A stretch of DNA of 57,388 bases from Alphaproteobacteria bacterium (GCA_022763065.1 JALEGH010000023.1:1-57388); one strand, 5' to 3'; counted from the first letter of the stretch, positions 24,230-34,488 are shown. Notes: generated from the sequence alone by a model not told the origin. Made by a program: numbers and translations.

Positions 24230-26431
24230 ATGTCGATGGACCGGGCGCAAATTGTTCATGAAAATTTTCTGAAAGCTATTTCGGAAGGAGACTTACCTGT
24301 ATCGCAACAGGTCGAAGTATTGAAGAATTTCGGGCTTTCATCTCACGACGCTATCCGTATCTTCGAAAGCCAAGTTCTCTCCCGCCATTTGGATATTATC
24401 TCGCGTAAATTGCAGGCACAGGCGCAAGGATATTACACGATAGGCAGTTCCGGGCATGAGGGGAATGCGGCCATTGCAGCAAGCCTTCGTGTTGATGACA
24501 TGGCGTTTCTTCATTACCGCGACGCGGCATTTTTGATTGAACGTTCAAAACAACGTGCTCAGAGTACACCTCTTTGGGATATGTTGCTCTCTTTCGCGGC
24601 CTCAAGTGAAGATCCGATTGCCAGTGGCCGGCACAAGGTTTTGGGCTCCAAAGACCTCTTCATCCCACCACAAACGAGCACGATTGCCTCACATCTACCT
24701 AAGGCTGTTGGCGCGGCCTATAGTATTGGGCTGAACCGTTCTCTTGGCCTTGAAGGCGACATGCCTGATAATGCGATTGCGGTATGTAGCTTTGGCGATG
24801 CATCGGTTAATCATTCGACGGCTCTAGGGGCGATTAATACAGCCTGTTGGACTGCTTATCAGGGTGCGCCCCTACCACTTCTTTTTGTATGCGAAGATAA
24901 TGATATCGGGATTTCGACTTTCACACCGGAAGGTTGGGTGCAGGCGCAATATCAACATAAGGCGGGATTGAAATATTTTTCTTGTGATGGCCTCAATATT
25001 TTTGATACCTACCACGTGGCAAATCAAGCACAAGAATATGTGCGCAAAAATCAAAAACCTGCTTTTCTTCATTTTAAATGTATCCGGCTTTACGGCCATG
25101 CAGGTGCGGATATGCAAGCGGCCTATATGAAGAAAAATCAAATTGAAGAAACTGAAAGTCATGATCCGCTTTTATATTCTGCGGGTCTTTTAGTATCTGA
25201 AAATATTTTAAGCTTAGGCGATATTTTAAATCTTTATAATGAGGTGGGAGCGCGCGTAGAGCGTGTTGCTGAAGAAGCGATTAAACGCCCAAAATTAACG
25301 ACTGCACCCGAAATCATGGAAAGCATTGTGCCACCGAAAAAAGAAGATGTGCGTGCAGCAAGTAAAGTTTCCGATCAGAAGCGAAAAGGACATTTTGACC
25401 GGGAATATGATGCGCAAAAACAGCTTGCTCATATGGCCAAGCTTATTAACTGGGCATTGCATGATGAAATGCTCAAATATCCGGAGATTGTTTTGGCGGG
25501 GGAGGATATTGGTCCCAAGGGCGGGGTTTATAATGTCACGGCAAACCTTCATGCTAAATTTGGCGGTGCGCGTGTGATTAATACCTTGTTGGATGAGCAA
25601 AGCATTTTGGGATTAGCCATTGGTATGGCGCATAATAATTTATTGTCGATTCCTGAAATACAGTTTTTGGCCTATCTGCATAATGCGGAAGATCAATTGC
25701 GCGGGGAGGCGGCGACACTTTCTTTCTTTTCCAACGGGCAATACACAAACCCCATGGTGGTACGGATTGCGGGGCTTGCTTATCAACGTGGGTTTGGCGG
25801 TCATTTTCACAATGATAACAGCTTTAATGTTTTGCGCGATATTCCAGGTGTTATTGTGGCTTGCCCCAGCAACGGTTTAGACGCGGCTTCGATGTTGCGT
25901 GAGTGCGTGCGTCTGGCACGTGAAGAACGGCGCGTTGTCGTGTTTTTGGAACCAATCGCCCTTTATATGACGCGTGATTTACACGAGGAAAAAGACGGCG
26001 GGTGGAGCTTTAAATATAGCGAAGCGGGTACTGTTTCCTTCGGTGAGATTGCACAACATGGCAAAGGGAAAGAGCTTGCTATTTTAACCTATGGGAATGG
26101 ATATTATATTTCCCGTCAGGCGGCTAAAATTTTGGAAGAAGAGCATCAAATTAAACTCCGCGTGATTGACATTCGGTGGCTCTGTCCTTTGCCGGAGGAA
26201 AATATTTTGAAGAGCGTTGAAGGCTGCGATCATGTGCTCATCGTTGATGAGTGCCGGAAGACGGGCTCTGTTTCCGAAGAGCTGATGACGCTTTTGAAAA
26301 ATAATCCAAAAGTAGAACGCTTATGCGCTGATGACAGTTTTATTCCGCTGGGCAAGGCTTATGCATCGACCCTGCCGAGCAAGGAAAGCATTACTGAAGC
26401 GGCGGTACAATTAGTGGGGAAGGCGTCATGA
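24230..26431 (+). CDS. fused 2-oxoacid dehydrogenase E1 component, alpha and beta domains (TPP-dependent)
   Basis: One chain of 733 residues contains an E1-alpha half and an E1-beta half. The alpha half shows GSSGHEGNAAIA, the metal/TPP signature CSFGDASVNHSTALGA and CEDNDIGIST. The beta half shows GEDIGPKGGVYNVT, INTLLDEQSILGLAIGMA and IPEIQF. Such fusions are usually annotated as branched-chain 2-oxoacid dehydrogenases, which decarboxylate and transfer acyl groups to an E2 lipoyl domain. No E2 or E3 gene is nearby, so the acyl acceptor is unclear. A TTG at 24179 is also in frame; the ATG at 24230 is closer to the family start. The downstream gene overlaps by 4 bp. Confidence 0.88.
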   Translation: MSMDRAQIVHENFLKAISEGDLPVSQQVEVLKNFGLSSHDAIRIFESQVLSRHLDIISRKLQAQAQGYYTIGSSGHEGNAAIAASLRVDDMAFLHYRDAAFLIERSKQRAQSTPLWDMLLSFAASSEDPIASGRHKVLGSKDLFIPPQTSTIASHLPKAVGAAYSIGLNRSLGLEGDMPDNAIAVCSFGDASVNHSTALGAINTACWTAYQGAPLPLLFVCEDNDIGISTFTPEGWVQAQYQHKAGLKYFSCDGLNIFDTYHVANQAQEYVRKNQKPAFLHFKCIRLYGHAGADMQAAYMKKNQIEETESHDPLLYSAGLLVSENILSLGDILNLYNEVGARVERVAEEAIKRPKLTTAPEIMESIVPPKKEDVRAASKVSDQKRKGHFDREYDAQKQLAHMAKLINWALHDEMLKYPEIVLAGEDIGPKGGVYNVTANLHAKFGGARVINTLLDEQSILGLAIGMAHNNLLSIPEIQFLAYLHNAEDQLRGEAATLSFFSNGQYTNPMVVRIAGLAYQRGFGGHFHNDNSFNVLRDIPGVIVACPSNGLDAASMLRECVRLAREERRVVVFLEPIALYMTRDLHEEKDGGWSFKYSEAGTVSFGEIAQHGKGKELAILTYGNGYYISRQAAKILEEEHQIKLRVIDIRWLCPLPEENILKSVEGCDHVLIVDECRKTGSVSEELMTLLKNNPKVERLCADDSFIPLGKAYASTLPSKESITEAAVQLVGKAS

Positions 26432-27447
26432 GTAAGCAAAGAGCGGTTGTTATTTGTCCGGGGCGCGGCACTTATAATAAGGAAGAGCTGGGTTATTTCC
26501 ACAAATATCATGCGGATAGGCTTGATTTGTTGACTCAAATTGATGAATTGCGCGCGGCCCAAAAACAGGTGTCAATTTCCGAACTTGATAGCGCTTCCGA
26601 ATTTATCATGAAGGAGCATACACGCGGCGATAATGCGTCCGCTTTGATTTATGCTTGTGCTTATGCGGACTTCCTTTCGATTGACCGCGATAAATATGAC
26701 GTGGTGGCGGTCACGGGGAATTCTATGGGCTGGTATATTGCTTTGTCCTGTGCAGGCGCGGTTAATTTTAAGGTAGGTGCCAATATTATCAACACCATGG
26801 GGACCTTTATGCAAGAGGCACTTATTGGTGGGCAACTGATTTACACATGTGTGGGTGAAAACTGGCAGGCAATAGAGGGCGCACAAGAGGAGATTGAAAA
26901 AATTATTTCTCAAATAGACGGGCTTTATGCGTCGATTTATTTGGGCGGCATGTTTGTTTTTGGTGGCACGGAGGAAGCTCTTAAAGAGCTTGAAAAAACT
27001 TTGGAGCCGCGTGATCGTTTTCCCTTCCGGTTAATTAACCATGCCGCGTTCCATACACCACTGCAAACACCGATATCCGAAAAAGCGTTTGCACATTTTG
27101 ATCGGGAAGAATTCCAAGTGCCAGTCGTACCTATGGTGGATGGAAGAGGCTTTCAATGGTCAAACTATTCAAGCGATGTAGAGGCCATGTTTGAATATAC
27201 TTTTGGTCATCAGGTTATCCAAGCTTATGACTTCACGCGGGCGGTGCAAAATTCGCTCAAGGAATATGCGCCGGATAAAATTATTATTTTGGGGCCCGGA
27301 ACAACGCTGGGTGGTGCGGTTGCGCAAAGTCTTATTGCCATTAATTGGCATGATATAGATAGTAAGGATGCGTTTATAGAACGCCAAAAATCAGATCCCT
27401 TCATTCTTTCCATGGGGATGGAAGAGCAAAGAGATTTGGTCATATAG
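26428..27447 (+). CDS. FabD-like acyltransferase (ACP S-malonyltransferase family)
   Basis: The 339-residue protein has the acyltransferase fold markers: PGRGT near the start, the nucleophile elbow GNSMG with Ser99 (GxSxG), and NHAAFHT with His209 as probable catalytic base, then LGPGTTLGG. Typical FabD has GHSLGE at the elbow and an Arg about 25 residues later that binds the malonyl carboxylate. Here the elbow is GNSMGWY and no clear Arg is present in the NFKVGANIINTMG segment, so the substrate may not be malonyl. The ATGA overlap with the E1 gene implies coupled translation and a shared pathway. Confidence 0.75.
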   Translation: MSKQRAVVICPGRGTYNKEELGYFHKYHADRLDLLTQIDELRAAQKQVSISELDSASEFIMKEHTRGDNASALIYACAYADFLSIDRDKYDVVAVTGNSMGWYIALSCAGAVNFKVGANIINTMGTFMQEALIGGQLIYTCVGENWQAIEGAQEEIEKIISQIDGLYASIYLGGMFVFGGTEEALKELEKTLEPRDRFPFRLINHAAFHTPLQTPISEKAFAHFDREEFQVPVVPMVDGRGFQWSNYSSDVEAMFEYTFGHQVIQAYDFTRAVQNSLKEYAPDKIIILGPGTTLGGAVAQSLIAINWHDIDSKDAFIERQKSDPFILSMGMEEQRDLVI

Positions 27448-27452
27448 AATAT

Positions 27453-28670
27453 CTAAGCAGCCTTTTCTTGCCCCTGATTTTCATCTTTCAAGATGTTTTT
27501 ATAGGTCATGTAATCTGCAATTTGATCAGGCCGTACGGTTTTAAGATCTTGCACATATTTCATCATGGTGCGGACATTATCGGCCACACGCTCACGTGTC
27601 ATCTTCATGGCCTCGGCCGGTAGATCATCGGCGTTGGAAGATAACTCCACAAAGGCCGCAATAATACCGCCCGGATTGGCAATGATATCAGGGATAACAA
27701 GCGTACCGTTATCGAAAAGGATTTGATGTGCCTCATCTGTTGTAGGGTTGTTAGCTCCTTCGGACATGAATTTAGCTTTGACTTTTCCGGCATTGTCCTT
27801 GGTAAGTGTATCTTCTAGCGCGCAAGGGAAAATAATATCGACATCCTGATACAGGCAGTCTTCATAACTATCTGAAATTTTCGTGGCTTCTGCTTCCAAA
27901 TTCTCCATGCTGGGCTCTTGGATAAATTCTTCCGTTGCGCCATTTTCAAAATGCCATGTGCCGCCATATTTGGGGTCGGAGACATATTGGAGCTTGCCGC
28001 CCATTTCGCTAAAAAAGCGCATAACAGCGCTTCCCATCGCACCGACACCCTGAACGGAGAATGTTGCATCTTGTGCGGACTTACCGTTTTCTTCCATGAG
28101 GGTTTTTCCGGCAACCGCCACGCCTAAACCTGCAATGCCAATTTTATCATAATCGGTGCCGCCTTTATCAACCGGCTTGCCGGTGAAGGATTTCCCATCG
28201 CCGAGCTCCTCAATTGTCCAAAGGGCGTTTAAAGGAGGCTTGCCTCCGACATCATAGCCAAAGCCGCCAAAAATTCCGCCATCAACGCACAAGACACCTT
28301 CTTCCTTGACAAGGCGGACGAAGCGCTTCCATTTTTTCTCATAGTCCGGCGCATCAGGATCGGCGTTTAAGCCTGATTTTGCACCGCCAAGTGGTAAGCC
28401 TGCCGCAGAGTTTTTTTCTGCCATCGCACGGGCAAGGCGTTTAACGTCATCAAGTTTTAAGCCTTTCATGATGCGCGATCCGCCTTTACCGCAGCCCTTA
28501 CCGCCTTGAGAAAGAGGGCCGTCTTTGGCAATGGCGGTGTTCCATACAACGACAAACCCTTCAATACCCATAGCTTCATCTTTGACGGTGAGCTCTAACG
28601 CCGGTTCCATCGCGTCAAAGCGTGTTTTGAAGTCTTCAAGCTCGTTATAAAACTCTGCGGCATTATTCAT
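27453..28670 (-). CDS. Glu/Leu/Phe/Val dehydrogenase family protein
   Basis: The family oxidatively deaminates amino acids with NAD(P). The N-terminal substrate domain has AGLPLGGAKSGL, which includes the conserved Lys, and the C-terminal Rossmann domain has VQGVGAMGSAV and SEGANNPTT. The chain is 405 residues, close to normal. Two active-site areas are unusual: the GPxKGGxR motif is stretched to GPLSQGGKGCGKGGSR, and the catalytic-Asp region, usually PApDxGT, reads CVDGGIFGGFGYDVGG. The substrate is therefore not assigned. It has a good GGGAG ribosome site, is divergent from the CDGSH gene, and converges on the acyltransferase with 5 bp between them. Confidence 0.82.
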   Translation of the reverse strand: MNNAAEFYNELEDFKTRFDAMEPALELTVKDEAMGIEGFVVVWNTAIAKDGPLSQGGKGCGKGGSRIMKGLKLDDVKRLARAMAEKNSAAGLPLGGAKSGLNADPDAPDYEKKWKRFVRLVKEEGVLCVDGGIFGGFGYDVGGKPPLNALWTIEELGDGKSFTGKPVDKGGTDYDKIGIAGLGVAVAGKTLMEENGKSAQDATFSVQGVGAMGSAVMRFFSEMGGKLQYVSDPKYGGTWHFENGATEEFIQEPSMENLEAEATKISDSYEDCLYQDVDIIFPCALEDTLTKDNAGKVKAKFMSEGANNPTTDEAHQILFDNGTLVIPDIIANPGGIIAAFVELSSNADDLPAEAMKMTRERVADNVRTMMKYVQDLKTVRPDQIADYMTYKNILKDENQGQEKAA

Positions 28671-28719
28671 TTTGTTTTCTCCCTTTATTCTTGGTCGCGT
28701 CTAAGGCAATATTGTTATC

Positions 28720-28968
28720 ATGACGACACCCAAAATATACGCTTGTGAACCGATAGAAGTAAAGCTTGAGCCCGAAAAAATTTATTCTTTTTGTATCTGT
28801 GGTTATAGTGAGAAAAGTCCGTTTTGTGACGGCGCACATAAAGAAAAATGTCCGAATTTGAAATCTCATAAATTCAGTGTTGAGAAAGAAGGTAAATATT
28901 GGCTTTGTCAGTGTAAAAAAACCAAAAATCCGCCTTTTTGTGATGGTTCCCACAAAGACTTGAAGTAA
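28720..28968 (+). CDS. CDGSH iron-sulfur domain protein (two CDGSH motifs)
   Basis: The 82-residue protein consists of two CDGSH zinc-finger-type 2Fe-2S motifs, CICGYSEKSPFCDGAHK and CQCKKTKNPPFCDGSHK. Each has the C-x-C-(x)n-C-(x)3-H ligand set. Bacterial members are small cytoplasmic electron-transfer or Fe-S handling proteins of uncertain role. Four bp separate its stop from the dipeptidase-like gene, so it probably heads that transcript. Confidence 0.92.
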   Translation: MTTPKIYACEPIEVKLEPEKIYSFCICGYSEKSPFCDGAHKEKCPNLKSHKFSVEKEGKYWLCQCKKTKNPPFCDGSHKDLK

Positions 28969-28971
28969 GTC

Positions 28972-29742
28972 ATGACAGAACAAAAAATACCCTATCAAGA
29001 CCTTATCTCAATGGAGCTTTTTGAAGGGCGTGAGCCTATTCAGATTGATCTGGCATATGCGGATGCACATCACCCTGATAATGTTTTTGATACAGATATT
29101 TATCATTCCCAAGCACGGCTTTGGACGCATAGAGATGTGGCGGCGGTAACGTTGCTTGCGGCGCGCCGTTTAAATCGTGAACATCACTGGATTCTTCAAC
29201 TTAAAGATTGTTTGCGTACGGTTGAGGCGCAAGAGGTTATGGCACAAACGGAACTGGTCAAAGCACACCCTGAGTGGCAGAAAGCCGGTCCTAGCCAGAT
29301 GTTGGCCCCGCCGGGCAAGGGTGCGCACCCCCGCGCGATGGCAATGGATGTGTGTGTGCTTGGTGAAGATGGAGAGCAACTGGATATGGGAACGCGCTTT
29401 GATGCCTTTCCAGAAGATTTAAACGATAACCCTGCGGCCAGAGATTATACAGGGCATTCTCCGGAAATTTTGGGACGGCGAAAAATATTGGAGGAGGCTT
29501 TTTTATGGGCGGCAGAATCTCTTAATTTGCCTTTTATTCCTTATCCTGCTGAATGGTGGGATTTTAGGTTTACCGCTGAGTATTATAACCAGTTTGCGCC
29601 TTTAAGCGATCGGGACCTTCCACCGCAAATGCGGATGAGTTCTTTAGACGGACCTGATATCCCCGATTTGCCGGATGCGCATTTTGAAAGCCTTGCGTTG
29701 GATATCCTTGCTCTGGTAAACAGGCACGATGGAAGTTTTTGA
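28972..29742 (+). CDS. VanX/DdpX-like M15D peptidase with altered zinc site
   Basis: The 256-residue protein resembles D-Ala-D-Ala dipeptidases: the Arg-containing LKDCLRTVEAQ, the zinc motif GAHPRAMAMDV (His119 and Asp126, the expected 7 apart), and EWWDF near residue 194. In VanX the last motif is EWWH, where Glu is the catalytic base and His the third zinc ligand; here that His is Asp197. There is no signal peptide, as in cytoplasmic VanX. The gene overlaps ribF by 14 bp. Activity on D-Ala-D-Ala is possible, but the ligand change makes it uncertain. Confidence 0.75.
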   Translation: MTEQKIPYQDLISMELFEGREPIQIDLAYADAHHPDNVFDTDIYHSQARLWTHRDVAAVTLLAARRLNREHHWILQLKDCLRTVEAQEVMAQTELVKAHPEWQKAGPSQMLAPPGKGAHPRAMAMDVCVLGEDGEQLDMGTRFDAFPEDLNDNPAARDYTGHSPEILGRRKILEEAFLWAAESLNLPFIPYPAEWWDFRFTAEYYNQFAPLSDRDLPPQMRMSSLDGPDIPDLPDAHFESLALDILALVNRHDGSF

Positions 29743-30649
29743 CCAATATAGTGATTTGCCTGAAAGCGCGCGCGGCGCGGTGATTGTGATTGGCAATTTT
29801 GACGGGGTGCATTTGGGGCATCAGGAGCTTCTGAATTCGGCGCGAAAAATTTGCGTTGAAGAGAAATCCTTGCTTGGCGTATTAACTTTTGAACCTCACC
29901 CCAGACGTTTGTTTCAGCCGGACTTGCCGCCGGGGCGCTTGACGCCTGCGGGTCTCAAGGTTGAGCGTCTTGAGAGTCACGGGGTGGATATGTTATTTGC
30001 GCTAAATTTTGATTGGAATTTTGCCAGCCAAAATGCGCAAAGCTTTATCCAGAATATTTTGATGGATGGGTTAAAGGCCAAACATATTGTTGTGGGCTAT
30101 GATTTTCGTTTTGGTCAGCTGCGTAAAGGTGATGCGGACATGATTGAGGCTGCAGGCCTTCCGGTGAGCGTCGTGGAGCCGGTTGAAGATGATGGCGGTG
30201 CAAAAATCTCCTCCAGCCGTATTCGTGCAGCCATTCGCAAAGGTGAAATTGCGCAGGCTAATGCGCTCCTTGGGTGGGAGTGGGAAATTCAAGGCTCCGT
30301 CTTTAGGGGGGACCGCAGAGGGCATGAGCTGGGCTACCCTACGGCCAATGTGCTGCTCAAAGATACGCTGCATCCGGCTTACGGCATTTATGCGTGCTAT
30401 GTGCAGATCGAAGGGGAGAGCGAATGGCTCAAAGCGGCGACCAATATCGGGATTCGTCCAATGTTTGAGGTGGCTGAGGGGCAGGTAGAGGCCCATATCC
30501 TTGATTTTCCCGACCGTGATATTTATGGTAAAATCTTGCGCATTAAGCCTGTTAAACGCCTGCGCAGCGAAGCGAAATTCGATAGTCTTGAAGAATTAAT
30601 CACCCAAATGGAAAAAGACTGCGCCAAAGCGCGTGAAATTTTGGTATGA
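29729..30649 (+). CDS. ribF: bifunctional riboflavin kinase / FAD synthetase
   Basis: RibF phosphorylates riboflavin to FMN and adenylylates it to FAD. The N-terminal FAD synthetase shows GNFDGVHLGHQ (HxGH nucleotide site) and ISSSRIR. The C-terminal kinase shows FRGDRRGHELGYPTANV and FDSLEELITQM. At 306 residues it is complete. It overlaps the upstream dipeptidase-like gene by 14 bp and is followed by a transporter after 7 bp, then ileS; ribF beside ileS and lspA is a common bacterial order. Confidence 0.95.
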   Translation: MEVFDQYSDLPESARGAVIVIGNFDGVHLGHQELLNSARKICVEEKSLLGVLTFEPHPRRLFQPDLPPGRLTPAGLKVERLESHGVDMLFALNFDWNFASQNAQSFIQNILMDGLKAKHIVVGYDFRFGQLRKGDADMIEAAGLPVSVVEPVEDDGGAKISSSRIRAAIRKGEIAQANALLGWEWEIQGSVFRGDRRGHELGYPTANVLLKDTLHPAYGIYACYVQIEGESEWLKAATNIGIRPMFEVAEGQVEAHILDFPDRDIYGKILRIKPVKRLRSEAKFDSLEELITQMEKDCAKAREILV

Positions 30650-30656
30650 TCCGGAA

Positions 30657-31583
30657 ATGGATATTCTTTTTCTCCTCATTAGTAATATTTTTCCACTCTA
30701 TATTCTTATCGCTCTTGGTTTTATTGCCGGGCGATATTTGAATGTGAATTTGCCGTCGATGGCAACGATAGTTATTTATATTGTCGGGCCTTATGTCACT
30801 TTTGGTTCAATTGCCAAAATGGATATGCGGCTTGATTATTTTTATCTTCCTTTGGTGACGATGGTTATTTCTGTTTTATGTGGATTGCTCTTTTACAATG
30901 CCGGTAAGTTTTTTTGGAAGAGTAATGTTGCAAACCTCATAGGGCAGGCGGCAACATCAGGAAACACGGGATATTTTGGTTTGCCTATCATTCTGGCTCT
31001 GTTTGGTCCTGAATGGGCGGGGATTTATTTGTTTATGAATGTTGGGCTCATTGTTGGTGATTTTGGTCTTGGCTATTATATCGGGGCAAGAGGTCACGCC
31101 AGTGTTAAGCAGGCATTTATCAAGATGTCAAAATTGCCTTTGTTGCACGGTGCAATTTTAGGGCTTGTCTGGAATTTTTCAGGCATTGGGTTTGGGGACG
31201 TGGCAGACAACTATCTGGACTATGCTTATGGGACATGGACAATTGTGGGTATGATGTTGATTGGGGTTGCCCTTTCCAAACAACTTAGATTGGAAATTGA
31301 TTGGCGCTTGATCGGATGGATGTTTTCGGCAAAATTTTTGGTATGGCCAGTTCTTATGGGGCTTGCAGTTGCGCTGGATATTTTCTTTTTTGGGGTCTTG
31401 CCCTCTGAAGTTCATCAAATGATGATGATTTTTTCTGTTGTGCCCTTGGCTGCGAATTTAACGGCCTTTTCCGCTACGCTTAATCTTCATCCTGAAAAAG
31501 CGGCAGCAGCGGTTCTTATTAGTACGTTTTTGGCTCTGATAACAGTTCCGGCAGCGGTGATGTTGGTACAGGCGCTTTCTTGA
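30657..31583 (+). CDS. AEC family transporter (auxin-efflux-carrier type permease)
   Basis: The protein has about ten hydrophobic segments with the AEC pattern: ISNIFPLYILIALGFIAGRY at the N-terminus, then GQAATSGNTGYFGLPI with the conserved Gly/Asn/Pro break in the fifth helix, and a second half repeating the pattern with FSVVPLAANLTAFS. AEC carriers export or import organic anions such as malate; the substrate here is unknown. A GTG at 30633 would extend it into ribF, but the ATG at 30657 gives the normal N-terminus. It lies between ribF and ileS and is probably cotranscribed with both. Confidence 0.88.
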   Translation: MDILFLLISNIFPLYILIALGFIAGRYLNVNLPSMATIVIYIVGPYVTFGSIAKMDMRLDYFYLPLVTMVISVLCGLLFYNAGKFFWKSNVANLIGQAATSGNTGYFGLPIILALFGPEWAGIYLFMNVGLIVGDFGLGYYIGARGHASVKQAFIKMSKLPLLHGAILGLVWNFSGIGFGDVADNYLDYAYGTWTIVGMMLIGVALSKQLRLEIDWRLIGWMFSAKFLVWPVLMGLAVALDIFFFGVLPSEVHQMMMIFSVVPLAANLTAFSATLNLHPEKAAAAVLISTFLALITVPAAVMLVQALS

Positions 31584-31626
31584 TTGACGCTTGATTACAG
31601 GTCGTTTTTGCCCCATATTGGCGAGC

Positions 31627-34482
31627 ATGACTGATACGAAAAATACACAAAATAAAGATAAGTTTAAAGACAGTGTTTTCTTGCCGAAAACCGAATTTCC
31701 GATGCGTGGCAATTTGCCGCAAAAGGAACCAGATATGGTTAAGAAATGGCAGGAGATGGACTTATATGCCAAAATCCGCGAAGCTTCCAAGGATAAACCC
31801 AAATGGGTGCTGCATGACGGACCGCCTTATGCGAATGGTAATATCCATATGGGCCATGCGCTCAATAAAATCTTGAAAGATGTGGTGAATAAAAGCTGGC
31901 AGATGATGGGCTATAACGCGCCTTATATTCCGGGGTGGGATTGTCACGGGCTACCCATTGAATGGAAGGTTGAAGAAGGCTACCGCAAAGAAGGCAAGAA
32001 CAAAGATGAGGTTGAGCCGCTTGATTTCCGGCAGGAATGCCGCGAGTTCGCGCAAAAATGGGTGGATACGCAAAGCGCACAATTTGAGCGTTTGGGTGTG
32101 ATCGGCGATTGGAAAAAACCTTATTTGACCATGACAAAGGATGCCGAAGCGCAGATCGTGCGTGAAATTCATAAATTTGTGGCAAATGGCGGTCTCTATA
32201 AGGGGCTTAAACCTGTTATGTGGTCGACGGTTGAAAAAACTGCGCTGGCTGAGGCGGAAGTTGAATATAAAGAACATAAGTCTGTGACCATTTGGGTGAA
32301 GTTTCCTATTGCGAAGGCATCACACGCGGCACTTGAGGGCGCAAGTGTGGTGATCTGGACCACGACGCCTTGGACTATTCCATCTAACCGTGCTGTGGCC
32401 TGCGGGGAAGAAATTACGTACGGCGTGTATGAGATTAAATCCGTGCAGGAGGAATCCCGTGTGCGTGTTGGCGATAAAATCGTGCTGGCGAAATCTTTGG
32501 CGGATAGTGTGAAAGAACAAGCCAAAATTGAGCAGTGGGATGAGCTGGCGACCTTAACGGGTGCGGAGATTGTGGAGACAATTTGTCAGCATCCATTAAA
32601 CGGACAAGGCTATGATTTTGATGTGCCGGTGCTGGCGGCTGATTTTGTCGAGGAAACCGCCGGAACAGGCTTCGTCCATATTGCCCCTTCTCACGGGGCG
32701 GATGACTTTGTTTTGGGGCAGGCCAACGGGCTGGAAATTCCAGATAATGTGACCGATGATGGGAAATTCCGGGAGAGCGTTCCGCTCTTTGGTGGCCTCG
32801 AAATATATGACCAAGAAGGCAAAATGGGGCCGGGGAATTTTGCACCGCTTAAGGCCATGGATGACGCGGGGAACTTGCTTTCCAAAGGTTCACTTCGCCA
32901 TGAATATCCGCATAGCTGGCGGTCTAAGGCTCCTGTCATCTTCCGTGCGACACCGCAATGGTTCATTGCAATGGATAATGATATCAAGCTGCGTGATACG
33001 GCGTTAAAAGCGATTAAAGAAACCAATTGGGTGCCTGCCAAGGGGGAGGCACGGATTACCGCCATGATCGAAGGGCGGCCAGATTGGTGTATTTCACGTC
33101 AGCGTGCTTGGGGCGTGCCGATTGCGTTGTTCTTGGCGAAGTCTGATGGCTCTGTTTTGAATGACGCGGATGTGTTTAAGCGCATTGCGGATGCATTTGA
33201 AGAAGAAGGCGCGGATGCATGGTGGTCGCGCGGGTCCCAAGAGTTCTTGGGCGATGATTACGCATCCGATGACTATACCCAAGTGTTTGACATCGTTGAT
33301 GTGTGGTTTGAGTCCGGCTCCACCCATAGCTTTGTTGTTGATGCACGCGATGAGTTGGCCGTGGAGCAATCTGACCTTTATCTCGAAGGTTCTGACCAGC
33401 ATCGCGGCTGGTTTCATTCATCGTTGTTAGAGGCTTGTGGCACGAAGGGTAAGGCGCCTTATAAGAATGTGCTCACTCATGGTTTTGTGCTCGATGAGAA
33501 GGGCTATAAAATGTCCAAGTCACTTGGAAACGTAGTCGACCCGCTTAAAATTATGGATCAATCAGGCGCGGATATTTTACGCCTTTGGACGATGACATCC
33601 GATTATGCCGAAGATATTCGTATCGGGAAAGACACGCTTAAAAATACGGGTGATTTGTATCGCCGTATTCGTAACACGTTGCGTTTCTTGCTGGGTGCGC
33701 TGGATGGCTTTACCAAAGCGGAGGTGATTGATCTGGAAGATGATCTGGAGAAATTACCGGAGTTAGAACAGCTTGTCTTGCATCAAATTCATGAAATGGA
33801 TGACAAAATCCGCGCATCCATCAAAAACTACGAATTTGGTAAAATCGCGAAGCTTCTTCATGATTTTTGTAATGAAAATCTATCGGCTTTTTATTTCGAT
33901 ATCCGTAAAGACCGGCTTTATTGTGATGATGTTAACGGGTTTGAACGCAAAGCGACACGCACGGTTATGGGCGCGATTTATTTGCACCTAACGGCGTGGC
34001 TCGCACCTATTCTATCATTCACGGCGGAAGAAGCATGGCAGCACCGCCCAGAAGGCGTATTTGAAGATGTCGAAAGTGTGCATTTGCGGGAATTCCCGGT
34101 TGTGCCAGAGATTTGGCAGAATCACGCACTTGCGAGTAAATGGGATATTATAAAAGCTGTTCGTCATGACGTTCTGGCTATGGCAGAACCGCATAGAGCG
34201 TCTAAGGAGGTTGGGTCATCATTGGAGATTTCCCCCGTCATAAAAGTGAGTAGTGATTTCATTAAAGAGTTTGAAAATATTGACTTGGCGGAAGTGTGTA
34301 TTACCTCATCTGTACAAGTTGAAGAAATACCGGCAACACAAGAGCGCTCGGTTACTTTTGCCAAAGCCGAAGGTGATAAATGCCAGCGTTGTTGGAAGGT
34401 TCTACCGGAAGTCTCTGGCCATCCTGAGCATCTGTGCCAGCGCTGCGACCATGTTGTCAGTGTTCAACAAAAGGCGGCTTAA
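31627..34482 (+). CDS. ileS: isoleucine--tRNA ligase
   Basis: IleS charges tRNA-Ile. It has the HIGH box as [10 protein letters not shown], the editing (CP1) domain with [15 protein letters not shown], the KMSKS loop [14 protein letters not shown], and a C-terminal zinc finger with two CxxC pairs (CQRCW and CQRCD). The ATG at 31591 would add 12 residues; the ATG at 31627 with GGCGAG before it is preferred and gives 951 residues, a normal bacterial type 1 length. lspA follows after 6 bp. Confidence 0.97.
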   Translation: MTDTKNTQNKDKFKDSVFLPKTEFPMRGNLPQKEPDMVKKWQEMDLYAKIREASKDKPKWVLHDGPPYANGNIHMGHALNKILKDVVNKSWQMMGYNAPYIPGWDCHGLPIEWKVEEGYRKEGKNKDEVEPLDFRQECREFAQKWVDTQSAQFERLGVIGDWKKPYLTMTKDAEAQIVREIHKFVANGGLYKGLKPVMWSTVEKTALAEAEVEYKEHKSVTIWVKFPIAKASHAALEGASVVIWTTTPWTIPSNRAVACGEEITYGVYEIKSVQEESRVRVGDKIVLAKSLADSVKEQAKIEQWDELATLTGAEIVETICQHPLNGQGYDFDVPVLAADFVEETAGTGFVHIAPSHGADDFVLGQANGLEIPDNVTDDGKFRESVPLFGGLEIYDQEGKMGPGNFAPLKAMDDAGNLLSKGSLRHEYPHSWRSKAPVIFRATPQWFIAMDNDIKLRDTALKAIKETNWVPAKGEARITAMIEGRPDWCISRQRAWGVPIALFLAKSDGSVLNDADVFKRIADAFEEEGADAWWSRGSQEFLGDDYASDDYTQVFDIVDVWFESGSTHSFVVDARDELAVEQSDLYLEGSDQHRGWFHSSLLEACGTKGKAPYKNVLTHGFVLDEKGYKMSKSLGNVVDPLKIMDQSGADILRLWTMTSDYAEDIRIGKDTLKNTGDLYRRIRNTLRFLLGALDGFTKAEVIDLEDDLEKLPELEQLVLHQIHEMDDKIRASIKNYEFGKIAKLLHDFCNENLSAFYFDIRKDRLYCDDVNGFERKATRTVMGAIYLHLTAWLAPILSFTAEEAWQHRPEGVFEDVESVHLREFPVVPEIWQNHALASKWDIIKAVRHDVLAMAEPHRASKEVGSSLEISPVIKVSSDFIKEFENIDLAEVCITSSVQVEEIPATQERSVTFAKAEGDKCQRCWKVLPEVSGHPEHLCQRCDHVVSVQQKAA

Positions 34483-34488
34483 CCTCCT

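Noticed and set aside
32435-32845. Long antisense frames (100-136 codons) inside ileS.
   Set aside because: The sense strand is fully conserved ileS; these have Pro/His/Arg-rich shadow composition.
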